A model generated the notes under the pieces. The model saw only the letters and a program-made list of their open reading frames with translations. It searched no databases and was not told where the DNA came from. Of a DNA stretch of 64,000 bases, positions 49,581-57,788 are shown one piece after another. Position 1 is the stretch's first letter; the number at the start of each line of letters is the position of its first letter. Position numbers and translations under genes: made by a program. Source of the stretch: Lacrimispora amygdalina (lineage in GTDB: Bacteria; Bacillota; Clostridia; Lachnospirales; Lachnospiraceae); NCBI RefSeq assembly GCF_900205965.1, contig NZ_OAOF01000019.1:25524-89523 (forward strand), given 5' to 3'.

Positions 49581-50732
49581 ATGGAACTTAAACTGGATTT
49601 GGAACGGGAATACGGGCTTGTTCTGGAAGGCGGGGGTGCCAAAGGTGCATACCAGATCGGAGCTTGGAAGGCCCTTAGGGAAGCTGGTGTGAAGATTAAA
49701 GGGATCGCAGGTGCTTCTGTAGGCTCATTAAACGGTGCACTGGTCTGTATGGATGATCTGGAGCGGGCTGAAAAGATCTGGAAAAATATTGATTATTCCC
49801 AGGTAATGTCAGTCAGCAATGAAACCATGGAAGCACTGAAAAAAAAGGATTTTAAGGCACTGAATCTGCAGGAACTGATTACCAGAGGCTTTCAGCTTGT
49901 TAAGGAAGGCGGATTTGATATTACGCCATTAAAGAATCTGATTGCGGATGTTGTAGGAGACGAGAAGAAGATCTTAAACTCAGACAGAGAGTTTTATTCG
50001 GTCACCTATTCGGTATCGGACCGCAAAGAGCTGGTGGTAGATGTAAGAAAGGGGGAAATGGGCACAGTAAAGGACATGCTTCTGGCAAGTGCCTATTTTC
50101 TGGCTTTCAAAAATGAAAAGCTTGGCGGAAAACGGTATATGGATGGCGGAGGCGTTAACAATGTACCTCTTGATGTCTTAATTGATCATGGCTATGAGGA
50201 TATTATTGTGATACGGATTTATGGCTGGGGCTTTGATAAGGAACGGGTGGTTAAAATACCCGATGGAATTAGGGTTTACCATATTGCTCCCAGGCAGGAC
50301 CTTGGAGGGATTCTGGAATTTGATAAAAAACAGGCGAGGAAGAATCTGACTCTGGGTTATTACGATGCCAAACGGTTCTTATATGACCTGGCCGGACGAA
50401 TCTACTATATCGATGCACCCAGGACCGAAGCCTATTACTTTGACAAAATGATGTCCGAGATGGAGCTTTTAAAACGGTATAAAAAGGATCTGGCAGGTGA
50501 CGTGGAAGAATCTGTGGCAGGTTACCGGACCTATACGGAGACGCTTTTTCCAAAACTTGCGGCACAATTCAAATTGAAAGAAGGATGGGATTACAAAGAT
50601 CTGTATCTGGGAATTTTGGAGGATTTAGCAAAACGGCTCAGGGTAAAACGCTTTCGGATTTATACGGTAGATGAGCTCCTTTGTGAGATCCGAAGAAAGC
50701 TTCATCTGCTGAGAAATGAGTCTTCCTTCTAG
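49581..50732 (+). CDS. Patatin-like phospholipase
   Basis: A 383-residue Ser-Asp lipid hydrolase. Oxyanion loop EGGGAKGAYQIGAWKALR near residue 13, nucleophile elbow GASVGSLNG with Ser near residue 47, and the catalytic Asp in YMDGGGVNNVP near residue 190. It would cleave acyl chains from membrane phospholipids; some bacterial members are toxins but no secretion signal is present, so it is probably cytoplasmic. About 120 C-terminal residues beyond the patatin domain are not assigned. Single gene, 30 bases after a terminator. Confidence 0.9.
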   Translation: MELKLDLEREYGLVLEGGGAKGAYQIGAWKALREAGVKIKGIAGASVGSLNGALVCMDDLERAEKIWKNIDYSQVMSVSNETMEALKKKDFKALNLQELITRGFQLVKEGGFDITPLKNLIADVVGDEKKILNSDREFYSVTYSVSDRKELVVDVRKGEMGTVKDMLLASAYFLAFKNEKLGGKRYMDGGGVNNVPLDVLIDHGYEDIIVIRIYGWGFDKERVVKIPDGIRVYHIAPRQDLGGILEFDKKQARKNLTLGYYDAKRFLYDLAGRIYYIDAPRTEAYYFDKMMSEMELLKRYKKDLAGDVEESVAGYRTYTETLFPKLAAQFKLKEGWDYKDLYLGILEDLAKRLRVKRFRIYTVDELLCEIRRKLHLLRNESSF

Positions 50733-50758
50733 CCTGATTGTATTTTAAAAAATATAGC

Positions 50759-50803
50759 TTGCATAAATATTCACCATAAACTATAATGATGTATAAAAAT
50801 ACA
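50759..50803 (+). promoter_or_regulatory. OTC promoter with two ARG-box-like operators
   Basis: TTGCAT at 50759-50764 and TATAAT at 50782-50787, 17-base spacer. TGCATAAATATTCA (50760-50773) and TGTATAAAAATACA (50790-50803) each resemble the ArgR consensus TGAATwwwwATTCA, with one and two mismatches. They bracket the -35 and -10 boxes. Confidence 0.65.
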
Positions 50804-50821
50804 ATAAGCGGAGGAACCCAT

Positions 50822-51757
50822 ATGAATTTGAAAGGAAGAAATTTTATTACATTAAAGGATTATACACCGGAAGAGATCCAGTACCTTCTGGATCTGTCTG
50901 CGGATTTAAAGACAAAGAAGAAGCAGGGAATCACCGGAAGCTCCTTAAAAGGTAAAAATATTGCACTGATATTTGAAAAGCCTTCTACCCGTACCAGATG
51001 TGCATTTGTGGTAGCCGCAGTGGATGAGGGAGCTCATCCGGAATATCTGGGAAAAGATGATATACAGCTGGGTCATAAGGAAAGTGTGGAGGATACAGCC
51101 AGGGTTCTGGGAAGAATGTTTGACGGCATTGAATTCAGGGGATTTAAACATAAAACTGTAGAGCTGCTGGCTGAATATGCTGGGGTTCCGGTCTGGAACG
51201 GTCTGACAGAGGATTATCACCCTACACAGATACTTGCGGACCTTTTGACAATAGAGGAACATTTTGGATATTTAAAAGGTCTAAAGTTTGTTTATGCAGG
51301 AGACGGGCGCAATAACATGGCCAACAGCCTGATGATCGGCATGAGTAAGATGGGGGTACATTTTACCATTCTGGCACCTGAAAGTCTCTGGCCAGATAAG
51401 GAACTGGTAGAGCTTTGCCATGGATATGCTGATTTAAGCGGAAGCACCATTACACTGACAGAGGATAGTGAAAAGGTGAAGGATGCAGATATTATATACA
51501 CCGATGTATGGTGCTCCATGGGAGAGGAAGAGAAGGCGGCAGAGCGTGTCGCACTCTTAAAGCCATATCAGGTAAACAAGGAACTGATGAATAAAACAGG
51601 CAAGGATACTACCATATTTATGCATTGCCTGCCGGCCGTAAAAGGCAACGAAGTGACGGAAGAGGTCTTTGAATCCGGCGTATCAGTAGTATTTGATGAA
51701 GCGGAAAACAGAATGCATACCATTAAGGCAGTGATGGTTGCGACGTTAGGAGAGTAG
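50822..51757 (+). CDS. argF: Ornithine carbamoyltransferase
   Basis: Joins carbamoyl phosphate and ornithine to citrulline (or runs in reverse in the arginine deiminase route), 311 residues. Carbamoyl-phosphate motif KPSTRTRCAFVVAA near residue 51, HPTQILADLLTIEEHFG near residue 132, and the ornithine motif MHCLPAVKG near residue 270. Start at 50822 has GGAGG upstream. The promoter carries ArgR-like boxes. Whether it is anabolic (argF) or catabolic (arcB) cannot be settled; no arginine deiminase is in the window, though carbamate kinase is 21 kb upstream. Confidence 0.93.
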   Translation: MNLKGRNFITLKDYTPEEIQYLLDLSADLKTKKKQGITGSSLKGKNIALIFEKPSTRTRCAFVVAAVDEGAHPEYLGKDDIQLGHKESVEDTARVLGRMFDGIEFRGFKHKTVELLAEYAGVPVWNGLTEDYHPTQILADLLTIEEHFGYLKGLKFVYAGDGRNNMANSLMIGMSKMGVHFTILAPESLWPDKELVELCHGYADLSGSTITLTEDSEKVKDADIIYTDVWCSMGEEEKAAERVALLKPYQVNKELMNKTGKDTTIFMHCLPAVKGNEVTEEVFESGVSVVFDEAENRMHTIKAVMVATLGE

Positions 51758-51759
51758 AA

Positions 51760-52068
51760 ATGTATTTACAGGAACGAGGAAAGAATTTAAGAAATGCTTC
51801 CATGATGGTGGATTTTGCCCACATTGTGGTAGGAATCTTAATTGTGGTACTGGCGGTTTTATCTTTTTTAAATCCGGAAGACAATATGCTGATGTTCCCG
51901 GTTATATTTTTTCTGGCCGGGATATTGAATCTGATCAACGGCGTATATAAAATAAGGCTCAGCGGCAGAGAAAAGCGGAAAAAGGCGGCAGGAGTTGCAT
52001 CTGTGACTGCAGGCGGTCTGCTGTTTGCACTGACAGTGATCAGTGCAGTAAGTATCTGGTGGGGGTGA
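51760..52068 (+). CDS. Small membrane protein of unknown function
   Basis: A 102-residue protein with three predicted membrane helices (about 15-36, 45-62, 78-100) and a basic loop (RLSGREKRKKAA) between the second and third. The basic loop probably faces the cytoplasm. It starts 2 bases after the OTC stop with GGAGAG in place and overlaps the birA start, so it is part of that transcript. No family is recognised; the helices resemble short DUF308-type proteins in pattern only. Confidence 0.7.
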   Translation: MYLQERGKNLRNASMMVDFAHIVVGILIVVLAVLSFLNPEDNMLMFPVIFFLAGILNLINGVYKIRLSGREKRKKAAGVASVTAGGLLFALTVISAVSIWWG

Positions 52069-52073
52069 ATGGG

Positions 52074-53051
52074 TTGAAAACCGAGATTTTAAAGCTGTTA
52101 AAAGAGAGTGGCGGCTATGTTTCCGGTCAGGAATTATGCCAGCGCTTTCATGTTTCCAGGACCGCAGTGTGGAAGGTGATCCACCAGCTTCAGGAAGAAG
52201 GATATCATATTGAAGCAGTACGAAATAAAGGATACCATTTACTCGATTCCTGTGATATAATGACGAAAACAGAGATAGAAAGCTGCATAAGAGGACGCTT
52301 CGGCAGAATCGTGGATTTTCATGATTCCATTGATTCCACGAATTTAAGAGCCAGGCGTCTGGCAGAGGAAGGTGCCGGAAGTGAGACACTTGTGGCAGCA
52401 GATGCCCAGGAGGCAGGAAGAGGAAGAAGAGGCCGCAGCTGGGTCTCTCCGCCGGGAAAGAATATATTTATGAGCCTTATTTTAAGGCCTGATATTCTTC
52501 CGGCTAAGGCTTCCATGCTGACTCTGGTAGCTGCATTGGCTGTTCGTGACGGTATAGAGAACGTGACAGGACTTTCTGCGGTGATCAAGTGGCCGAACGA
52601 CATTGTCTCAAACGGTAAGAAGCTGTGCGGTATTTTAACTGAGATGAGTGCGGAACTGGAGGGAATCCATTATGTTGTTGTGGGTATTGGGATCAATGCC
52701 AATATGGAAGGATTTCCACAGGAGGTCAGTGATACAGCGACCTCATTGCTTCTTGAGACAGGGGGAAAAGTGGTCAGGAGCAGGCTGGTTGCCGCTGTTT
52801 TAGAAGCATTTGAGCATTATTATGATGAATTTATCAGCCAGGGTGATTTATCCGGGCTGATAAGTGTCTATAATAAAAATATGGTCAATGCAGGAAAGGA
52901 AGTAAGAATTCTTGATCCTTCAGGTGAGTACATGGGGAAAGCTCTGGGAATTAATAAACAGGGAGAACTTCTTGTAGAAATGCCAGATGGAGAGGTCAGA
53001 CATGTGATTTCAGGTGAGGTGTCTGTCCGGGGAATTTATGGATATGTGTAA
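52074..53051 (+). CDS. birA: Biotin--protein ligase and biotin operon repressor
   Basis: Bifunctional BirA, 325 residues from the chosen start. N-terminal winged helix (about 1-60, GYVSGQELCQRFHVSRTAVW) would repress biotin genes; the ligase core has the biotinyl-AMP loop AGRGRRGRSWVSPPG near residue 111 and KWPNDIVSNGKKLCGIL near residue 175; a small C-terminal domain follows. The start codon is uncertain: TTG at 52074 gives MKTEILKLLKE and lies 7 bases after a G-rich site, while GTG at 52059 or 52065 overlaps the previous stop. Its stop overlaps mutY by one base. Confidence 0.9.
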   Translation: MKTEILKLLKESGGYVSGQELCQRFHVSRTAVWKVIHQLQEEGYHIEAVRNKGYHLLDSCDIMTKTEIESCIRGRFGRIVDFHDSIDSTNLRARRLAEEGAGSETLVAADAQEAGRGRRGRSWVSPPGKNIFMSLILRPDILPAKASMLTLVAALAVRDGIENVTGLSAVIKWPNDIVSNGKKLCGILTEMSAELEGIHYVVVGIGINANMEGFPQEVSDTATSLLLETGGKVVRSRLVAAVLEAFEHYYDEFISQGDLSGLISVYNKNMVNAGKEVRILDPSGEYMGKALGINKQGELLVEMPDGEVRHVISGEVSVRGIYGYV

Positions 53052-54145
53052 TGAACCAATCGCTTTATGATAAATTACAGGTTTTAGAACCGGCCGGCCA
53101 GCAGATGGAGAAGGAGGAGCGCTTAAGGGCAGCCATCCGTCCCCTTCTGTCCTGGTACCACGAACACAGAAGAATCCTTCCGTGGCGTGAGAAAACGGAG
53201 CCTTACAGTGTCTGGATATCGGAAATCATGCTTCAGCAGACAAGAGTAGAAGCAGTAAAACCATATTTTGACCGTTTCATGGAAGCACTGCCCGGGATAG
53301 AGGCACTTTCAGAAGTAACGGAGGACCGTCTGTTAAAGCTTTGGGAAGGGCTGGGCTATTACAGCAGGGCAAGAAATTTAAAAAAAGCGGCTCAGCTTCT
53401 CATAGAGAAGTACGATGGAACGCTTCCGGCATCCTATGAGGAGCTTAAAACACTACCTGGTATCGGATCTTATACAGCAGGTGCCATTGCTTCCATTGCT
53501 TTTGGTATTCCGGTTCCTGCAGTAGACGGCAATGTTCTGAGGGTGATCTCAAGACTGACTGGAAGCAGGGAAGATATAACCAGACAGTCGGTAAAAAAGG
53601 CCATGGAAGAACTGATAAAAGGCGTTATGCCAAAGAAAGATCCAGGTTCATTTAATCAGGCTCTCATTGAGACCGGAGCCATTGTGTGTCTGCCAAACGG
53701 CGCACCTTTGTGCAGCAGCTGTCCTCTTGCCTCCCTGTGCATTGCAAGAGAGAACGGCCTTACCGGCATTATACCGGTGAAAGCTCCCAAAAAAGAGCGA
53801 AAAATAGAAGAAAGAACCATTTTAATCTTGTCAAAGGACGGACGTGTGGCAATCCGCAAACGCAGTAACACAGGACTTCTTGCCTCACTTTATGAGCTGC
53901 CGGGGCTTAAAGGGCGCATTCCCCGGGAGTTGATCAAGGGAGCTCTTGGCATTCAAGAGGCAGTGATTACACCTCTTCCTGAGGCGAAACATATATTCAG
54001 CCATGTGGAATGGCATATGACTGGATACCGGGTGGAACTTACCGATTTACCGGAAGGAGACTATCTATGGGTCACCCCGGAAGAAATAAAAAAAACTTAT
54101 TCCCTGCCTGGGGCATTTAAGGCGTATACAAAGTTGATTAGGTGA
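53051..54145 (+). CDS. mutY: A/G-specific adenine glycosylase
   Basis: Removes adenine mispaired with 8-oxoguanine, 364 residues. Helix-hairpin-helix domain with QQTRVEAVKPYFDRF near residue 58 (family catalytic Glu is in this region) and TLPGIGSYTAGAIASIAFG (HhH-GPD motif), catalytic Asp in VPAVDGNVLRV, the [4Fe-4S] cluster C-x6-C-x2-C-x5-C in CLPNGAPLCSSCPLASLC near residue 217, and a C-terminal MutT-like domain (about 250-364) that reads the 8-oxoG. Start shares one base with the birA stop. A later ATG at 53108 is possible. Confidence 0.95.
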   Translation: MNQSLYDKLQVLEPAGQQMEKEERLRAAIRPLLSWYHEHRRILPWREKTEPYSVWISEIMLQQTRVEAVKPYFDRFMEALPGIEALSEVTEDRLLKLWEGLGYYSRARNLKKAAQLLIEKYDGTLPASYEELKTLPGIGSYTAGAIASIAFGIPVPAVDGNVLRVISRLTGSREDITRQSVKKAMEELIKGVMPKKDPGSFNQALIETGAIVCLPNGAPLCSSCPLASLCIARENGLTGIIPVKAPKKERKIEERTILILSKDGRVAIRKRSNTGLLASLYELPGLKGRIPRELIKGALGIQEAVITPLPEAKHIFSHVEWHMTGYRVELTDLPEGDYLWVTPEEIKKTYSLPGAFKAYTKLIR

Positions 54146-54150
54146 TAATA

Positions 54151-55047
54151 ATGAAAAAGATGCTTTTTATATTTAATCCCCGTTCCGGAAAGGCCCAGAT
54201 CAGAAATAAACTGGTGGATATTCTGGATATTTTTACGAAAGCCGGTTACGAACTGTCGGTTCATGTAACACAGAGACAGGGAGATGCCATGGAGGCAGCT
54301 TACCGCTATGGAAAGGATAAAGATCTGGTGGTATGCAGTGGTGGTGACGGAACTTTAAATGAAACCATCAGCGGTTTAATGAAGCTTAATAAACTGCCGG
54401 TTCTTGGTTATATTCCGGCTGGCTCCACCAACGATTTTGCCTCCAGTTTAAAAATCTCCAAGGATATGCTGACAGCAGCACAGGCAGCGGTTTCGGGGGA
54501 ATCCTGCACCATAGATATCGGAGGTTTCTGTGAGGATAAATATTTTATCTATATTGCTGCTTTCGGTGCTTTTACGGAGGTATCCTATCTGACTCCCCAG
54601 GACAAGAAAAACGTTCTGGGTCATCAGGCTTATATGCTTGAGGGCATGAAGAGTCTGGCCTCCATTAAATCTTATTCCCTGCGGGCTGAATGTGAAGAGA
54701 TCATGCTGGAAGGAGAATTTATTTTTGGTATGATAACCAATACCATCAGTGTGGGAGGATTTAAAGGTCTTGTCACCCAGGATGTGGCACTTGACGATGG
54801 GGAATTCGAAGTCCTTTTAATACGGTCACCAAAAACTGCACTTGATTTTACAAATATCATTAATTATATGTTTTTGAAAGAAGAACCAAACGAATACGTC
54901 CATAAATTCCGGACACGGTCCCTGAAACTCATCTCCGATGAACCGATAGACTGGGTGCTTGACGGAGAATTCGGGGGTACCAGAAGAGAAGTTTCGATCA
55001 CAAACCTGGAGAAAAAAATCCGTATTATGAGAAAACAGCCGAAATAA
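54151..55047 (+). CDS. Diacylglycerol kinase-like lipid kinase (YegS/BmrU family)
   Basis: A 298-residue kinase of the DAGK catalytic family. NPRSGKAQ near residue 9, VCSGGDGTLNETISGL near residue 61 (ATP-binding GGDGT) and YIPAGSTNDFASSL near residue 89 form the nucleotide site; the C-terminal beta-sandwich (about 140-298) includes EVLLIRSP and a terminal DGE motif (WVLDGEFGG). It phosphorylates diacylglycerol or a related lipid. ATG at 54151 is favoured (AGGTG 7 bases upstream) over an overlapping GTG at 54142. Cotranscribed with mutY. Confidence 0.88.
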   Translation: MKKMLFIFNPRSGKAQIRNKLVDILDIFTKAGYELSVHVTQRQGDAMEAAYRYGKDKDLVVCSGGDGTLNETISGLMKLNKLPVLGYIPAGSTNDFASSLKISKDMLTAAQAAVSGESCTIDIGGFCEDKYFIYIAAFGAFTEVSYLTPQDKKNVLGHQAYMLEGMKSLASIKSYSLRAECEEIMLEGEFIFGMITNTISVGGFKGLVTQDVALDDGEFEVLLIRSPKTALDFTNIINYMFLKEEPNEYVHKFRTRSLKLISDEPIDWVLDGEFGGTRREVSITNLEKKIRIMRKQPK

Positions 55048-55078
55048 CAACAAAACTGCTTCTTTAGGAAGAAATATG

Positions 55079-55107
55079 TTGAAATATGGATTCCGGTAGT
55101 ATATAAT
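55079..55107 (+). promoter_or_regulatory. Promoter of rpoD
   Basis: TTGAAA at 55079-55084, 17-base spacer, consensus TATAAT at 55102-55107; GTG start 51 bases downstream. Confidence 0.75.
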
Positions 55108-55158
55108 GAAAAGTTGTGTGGGCTTTATGTATACTTCTTAGCGAAAGGACGTTATTAA

Positions 55159-56298
55159 GTGGAAAAAGATAATTTTTTAGATAAGCTAGGGAAACTTGTC
55201 GAACTTGCAAAGACAAAGCATAGTGCTTTGGACGTTACAGAGATTAATAACTTCTTTATGGGAGAAGAGTTGACTGCAGAGCAGATGGATCAGATTTATA
55301 CGTACCTGGAGAATCGCGGCGTAGACGTGATCCCGGTCATGGATGATTCCACTTTAACTGATGATGTGCTTATTTCAGAAGACTTACTTCTTGATGATGA
55401 TCTGGACGACGGTTTTAAGGAAACAGAGGAAGAAGATATTGATTTAGACGCCATTGATTTACTGGAAGGCATCGGCACAGAAGACCCTGTCCGCATGTAT
55501 TTAAAAGAAATCGGCACAGTACCGCTTTTAAACGCAGAGGAAGAACTGCGTCTTGCAAAGAAAAAAGCGGATGGTGACGATAATGCCAAGGAGCGTCTGA
55601 TCGAGGCCAATCTGCGTCTTGTTGTCAGTATCGCAAAACGTTACACAGGCCGTGGTATGAGTTTCCTGGATCTGGTACAGGAGGGAAATTTAGGTCTTAT
55701 TAAGGGTGTTGAAAAATTTGATTATACCAAAGGCTATAAATTAAGTACATATGCTACTTGGTGGATTCGTCAGTCTGTAACCCGTGCTTTAGCAGATCAG
55801 GCAAGAACGATTCGGGTTCCGGTGCATATGGTGGAGACAATTAATAAGATGTCCAAGATGCAGAGAAAACTCACCCTGGAACTGGGCTATGAGCCTTCTG
55901 TGGCAGAGCTTGCAGAAGCGCTTGACATGTCTGAGGACAAGGTGATGGAGATCATGCAGATTGCCAGAGAGCCTGCATCCTTAGAGACTCCCATTGGTGA
56001 AGAAGATGATTCCAACTTAGGCGATTTTGTGGCTGATAATAATGTGGTGACACCGGAAGGCAACGTAGAATCTGTAATGTTAAGAGAGCATATCGACGCA
56101 CTTTTAGGTGATTTAAAAGAAAGAGAGCGTCAGGTAATTGTTCTGAGGTTCGGCTTGGAAGACGGACATCCGCGTACATTGGAAGAAGTGGGCAAAGAGT
56201 TTAATGTTACCCGCGAACGTATCAGGCAGATTGAGGCGAAAGCACTTAGAAAGCTGAGAAATCCGGTTCGCAGCAAACGAATCAGAGATTTCTTATAA
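55159..56298 (+). CDS. rpoD: Primary RNA polymerase sigma factor (sigma-A)
   Basis: Housekeeping sigma factor, 379 residues. Region 1.1 (about 1-75), an acidic linker (about 78-105, rich in Asp/Glu), region 1.2 starting DPVRMYLKEIGTVPLL, region 2 with RFLKGLIKGVEKFDYTKGYK-like signature (NLGLIKGVEKFDYTKGYKLS) and YATWWIRQSVTRALADQ for -10 recognition, region 3, and region 4 ending TLEEVGKEFNVTRERIRQIE and ALRKLRNP for the -35 box. GTG start with AAAGGAC upstream. Unusually for Firmicutes, dnaG is not directly upstream; a lipid kinase gene is. Confidence 0.97.
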   Translation: MEKDNFLDKLGKLVELAKTKHSALDVTEINNFFMGEELTAEQMDQIYTYLENRGVDVIPVMDDSTLTDDVLISEDLLLDDDLDDGFKETEEEDIDLDAIDLLEGIGTEDPVRMYLKEIGTVPLLNAEEELRLAKKKADGDDNAKERLIEANLRLVVSIAKRYTGRGMSFLDLVQEGNLGLIKGVEKFDYTKGYKLSTYATWWIRQSVTRALADQARTIRVPVHMVETINKMSKMQRKLTLELGYEPSVAELAEALDMSEDKVMEIMQIAREPASLETPIGEEDDSNLGDFVADNNVVTPEGNVESVMLREHIDALLGDLKERERQVIVLRFGLEDGHPRTLEEVGKEFNVTRERIRQIEAKALRKLRNPVRSKRIRDFL

Positions 56299-56305
56299 GA
56301 CATAT

Positions 56306-56339
56306 AAAAGGCGCGGCTGATTCCTGTCTGCGCCTTTTT
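56306..56339 (+). terminator. Terminator of rpoD
   Basis: AAAAGGCGC pairs with GCGCCTTTT over a short loop, then T. Confidence 0.85.
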
Positions 56340-56371
56340 GTCATTTCTGAAGACGGCAGGGAGGAGACACC

Positions 56372-57007
56372 ATGAACCCAAGGAATTATCAGAAGGAATT
56401 GGACCAGATCATCGAAGGATTAAAGGAACGGAAAAAAGTTCCGAAACTGTTGATACACAGCTGTTGTGCTCCGTGCAGCAGCTATGTATTGGAATATTTG
56501 TCCCAATATTTTGAAATTACTGTATATTTTTACAATCCCAACATTTACCCTCCTTTAGAATACATCCGGCGTGTGGAGGAACAGGAGCGTCTCATTAATG
56601 AAATGAAATTTGAGCATCCGGTTACATTACAGACCGGGGTATATGAACCGGAGGAGTTTTACCGGATTGTAGAAGGCTTAGAAAAGGAGCCGGAAGGCGG
56701 GTCAAGGTGTTTCCGCTGCTATGAGCTCCGCCTCCAGGAGGCAGCGAAGGTCGCCCAGGCAGGCAGATTTGATTATTTTACAACTACATTGTCCATAAGT
56801 CCCCTTAAAAATGCAGATAAGCTGAACGAGATTGGTGAAAAGCTGGGAAAGGAATACCGGGTTTCTTACCTGCCGTCTGATTTTAAAAAGAAAAACGGGT
56901 ATAAGCGTTCTGTGGAGCTGTCAAAGGAACATAATCTTTACAGACAGGATTATTGCGGCTGCGTATTTTCCCAGAGGGAAAAGCAGACAAAAGAATCGTC
57001 CTGCTGA
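56372..57007 (+). CDS. queH: Epoxyqueuosine reductase QueH
   Basis: Last step of queuosine synthesis in tRNA wobble position: reduces epoxyqueuosine to queuosine; 211 residues (old DUF208). Cysteine motifs of the family are present: HSCCAPCSSYVLEYL near residue 29, RCFRCYELRL near residue 112 and YRQDYCGCVFSQ near residue 190, which bind an iron-sulfur cluster and a second metal. YNPNIYPPLEYIRR and TTTLSISPLKN are also typical. Uses no cobalamin, unlike QueG. No other que genes are nearby. Confidence 0.95.
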   Translation: MNPRNYQKELDQIIEGLKERKKVPKLLIHSCCAPCSSYVLEYLSQYFEITVYFYNPNIYPPLEYIRRVEEQERLINEMKFEHPVTLQTGVYEPEEFYRIVEGLEKEPEGGSRCFRCYELRLQEAAKVAQAGRFDYFTTTLSISPLKNADKLNEIGEKLGKEYRVSYLPSDFKKKNGYKRSVELSKEHNLYRQDYCGCVFSQREKQTKESSC

Positions 57008-57054
57008 CTGCAGACTTACTTTGGAAATTATCTGAAAGACATGCAGGGTTTGTC

Positions 57055-57083
57055 TTGACACAAATTGGATATTGTAATAGAAT
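57055..57083 (+). promoter_or_regulatory. Promoter of the HPr gene
   Basis: Consensus TTGACA at 57055-57060, 17-base spacer, TAGAAT at 57078-57083; start codon 46 bases later. Confidence 0.78.
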
Positions 57084-57128
57084 TAACAGCGTGGAGTATA
57101 AAAATTTGAGGATAAAGGAGTGAACATT

Positions 57129-57395
57129 ATGTTATCAAAATCACTGACTGTAGTTAATCCATCCGGACTTCATTTAAGACCGGCAGGCGTTCTGTCTCAG
57201 ACAGCTATGAAATTTAAATCTGATATAATTATTGAATACGGCGAGAAGAGGATCGTTGCTAAGAGCGTATTAAACGTTATGGCAGCAGGAATTAAGTGTG
57301 GCGCTGAGATTAAAGTAATCTGCGATGGCGAAGATGAAGAGACAGCTATGAAGACCATGACCGAAGCAATTGAGAGCGGTCTTGGCGAGATGTAA
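57129..57395 (+). CDS. ptsH: HPr phosphocarrier protein
   Basis: An 88-residue phosphotransferase carrier. His15 lies in PSGLHLRPAG, the site phosphorylated by enzyme I; Ser46 lies in VAKSVLNVMAAG, the site of HPr kinase that turns HPr into a CcpA corepressor in Firmicutes. Both are retained, so it is HPr rather than Crh. Ser46 surroundings (VLNVMAAG) differ somewhat from the usual IMGVMSLG. The start at 57129 has AAGGAG 8 bases upstream, better than GTG at 57120. Monocistronic, away from enzyme I. Confidence 0.93.
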   Translation: MLSKSLTVVNPSGLHLRPAGVLSQTAMKFKSDIIIEYGEKRIVAKSVLNVMAAGIKCGAEIKVICDGEDEETAMKTMTEAIESGLGEM

Positions 57396-57429
57396 TCCGT
57401 TTCTGTTTATCGTATAGAATTCAATTATG

Positions 57430-57464
57430 AAAGTCCCAGGATCGATGATTCCGGGGCTTTTTTT
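57430..57464 (+). terminator. Terminator of the HPr gene
   Basis: AAAGTCCCAGGAT pairs with ATTCCGGGGCTTT (one mismatch, two wobbles), then a seven-T run. Confidence 0.83.
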
Positions 57465-57788
57465 GTGTGGAATTCAGTTTAATTTTCAAACTGTTTTCAT
57501 AATGTTTTAATAGATGGACTTAATAAAAAAAAGCCTACACTTAAAAAAATTAGTAATTTATACCACCATAGGAAAAGTAATCTGGAATTGTATATTTTAA
57601 GTAAAATAATTATGGTAAAATTGAATTAAAAATAGATAAAACAATTATAAATGATAAAATATCTAATAATCTGACAATTTAAAAATAAAACACATTTACA
57701 AACTGCGAAAAATGTAGTATTATCAACTAAAATTACTGTTACACTTTAGCACCTCAAAGCGGAGGCGCAGTCAGGAAAGGAAGAGATT
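57465..57788 (+). other. AT-rich region upstream of gltB, with promoter
   Basis: About 320 bp without a gene, extremely AT-rich for its first 230 bp. A promoter is visible near the end: TTTACA at 57695-57700, 17-base spacer, TATTAT at 57718-57723, giving a leader of about 60 bases. The leader holds a short stem, CCTC with GAGG (about 57752-57765), before the ribosome binding site. No riboswitch that I know is recognisable. Many A/T tracts could bend DNA or bind a global regulator. Confidence 0.6.
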
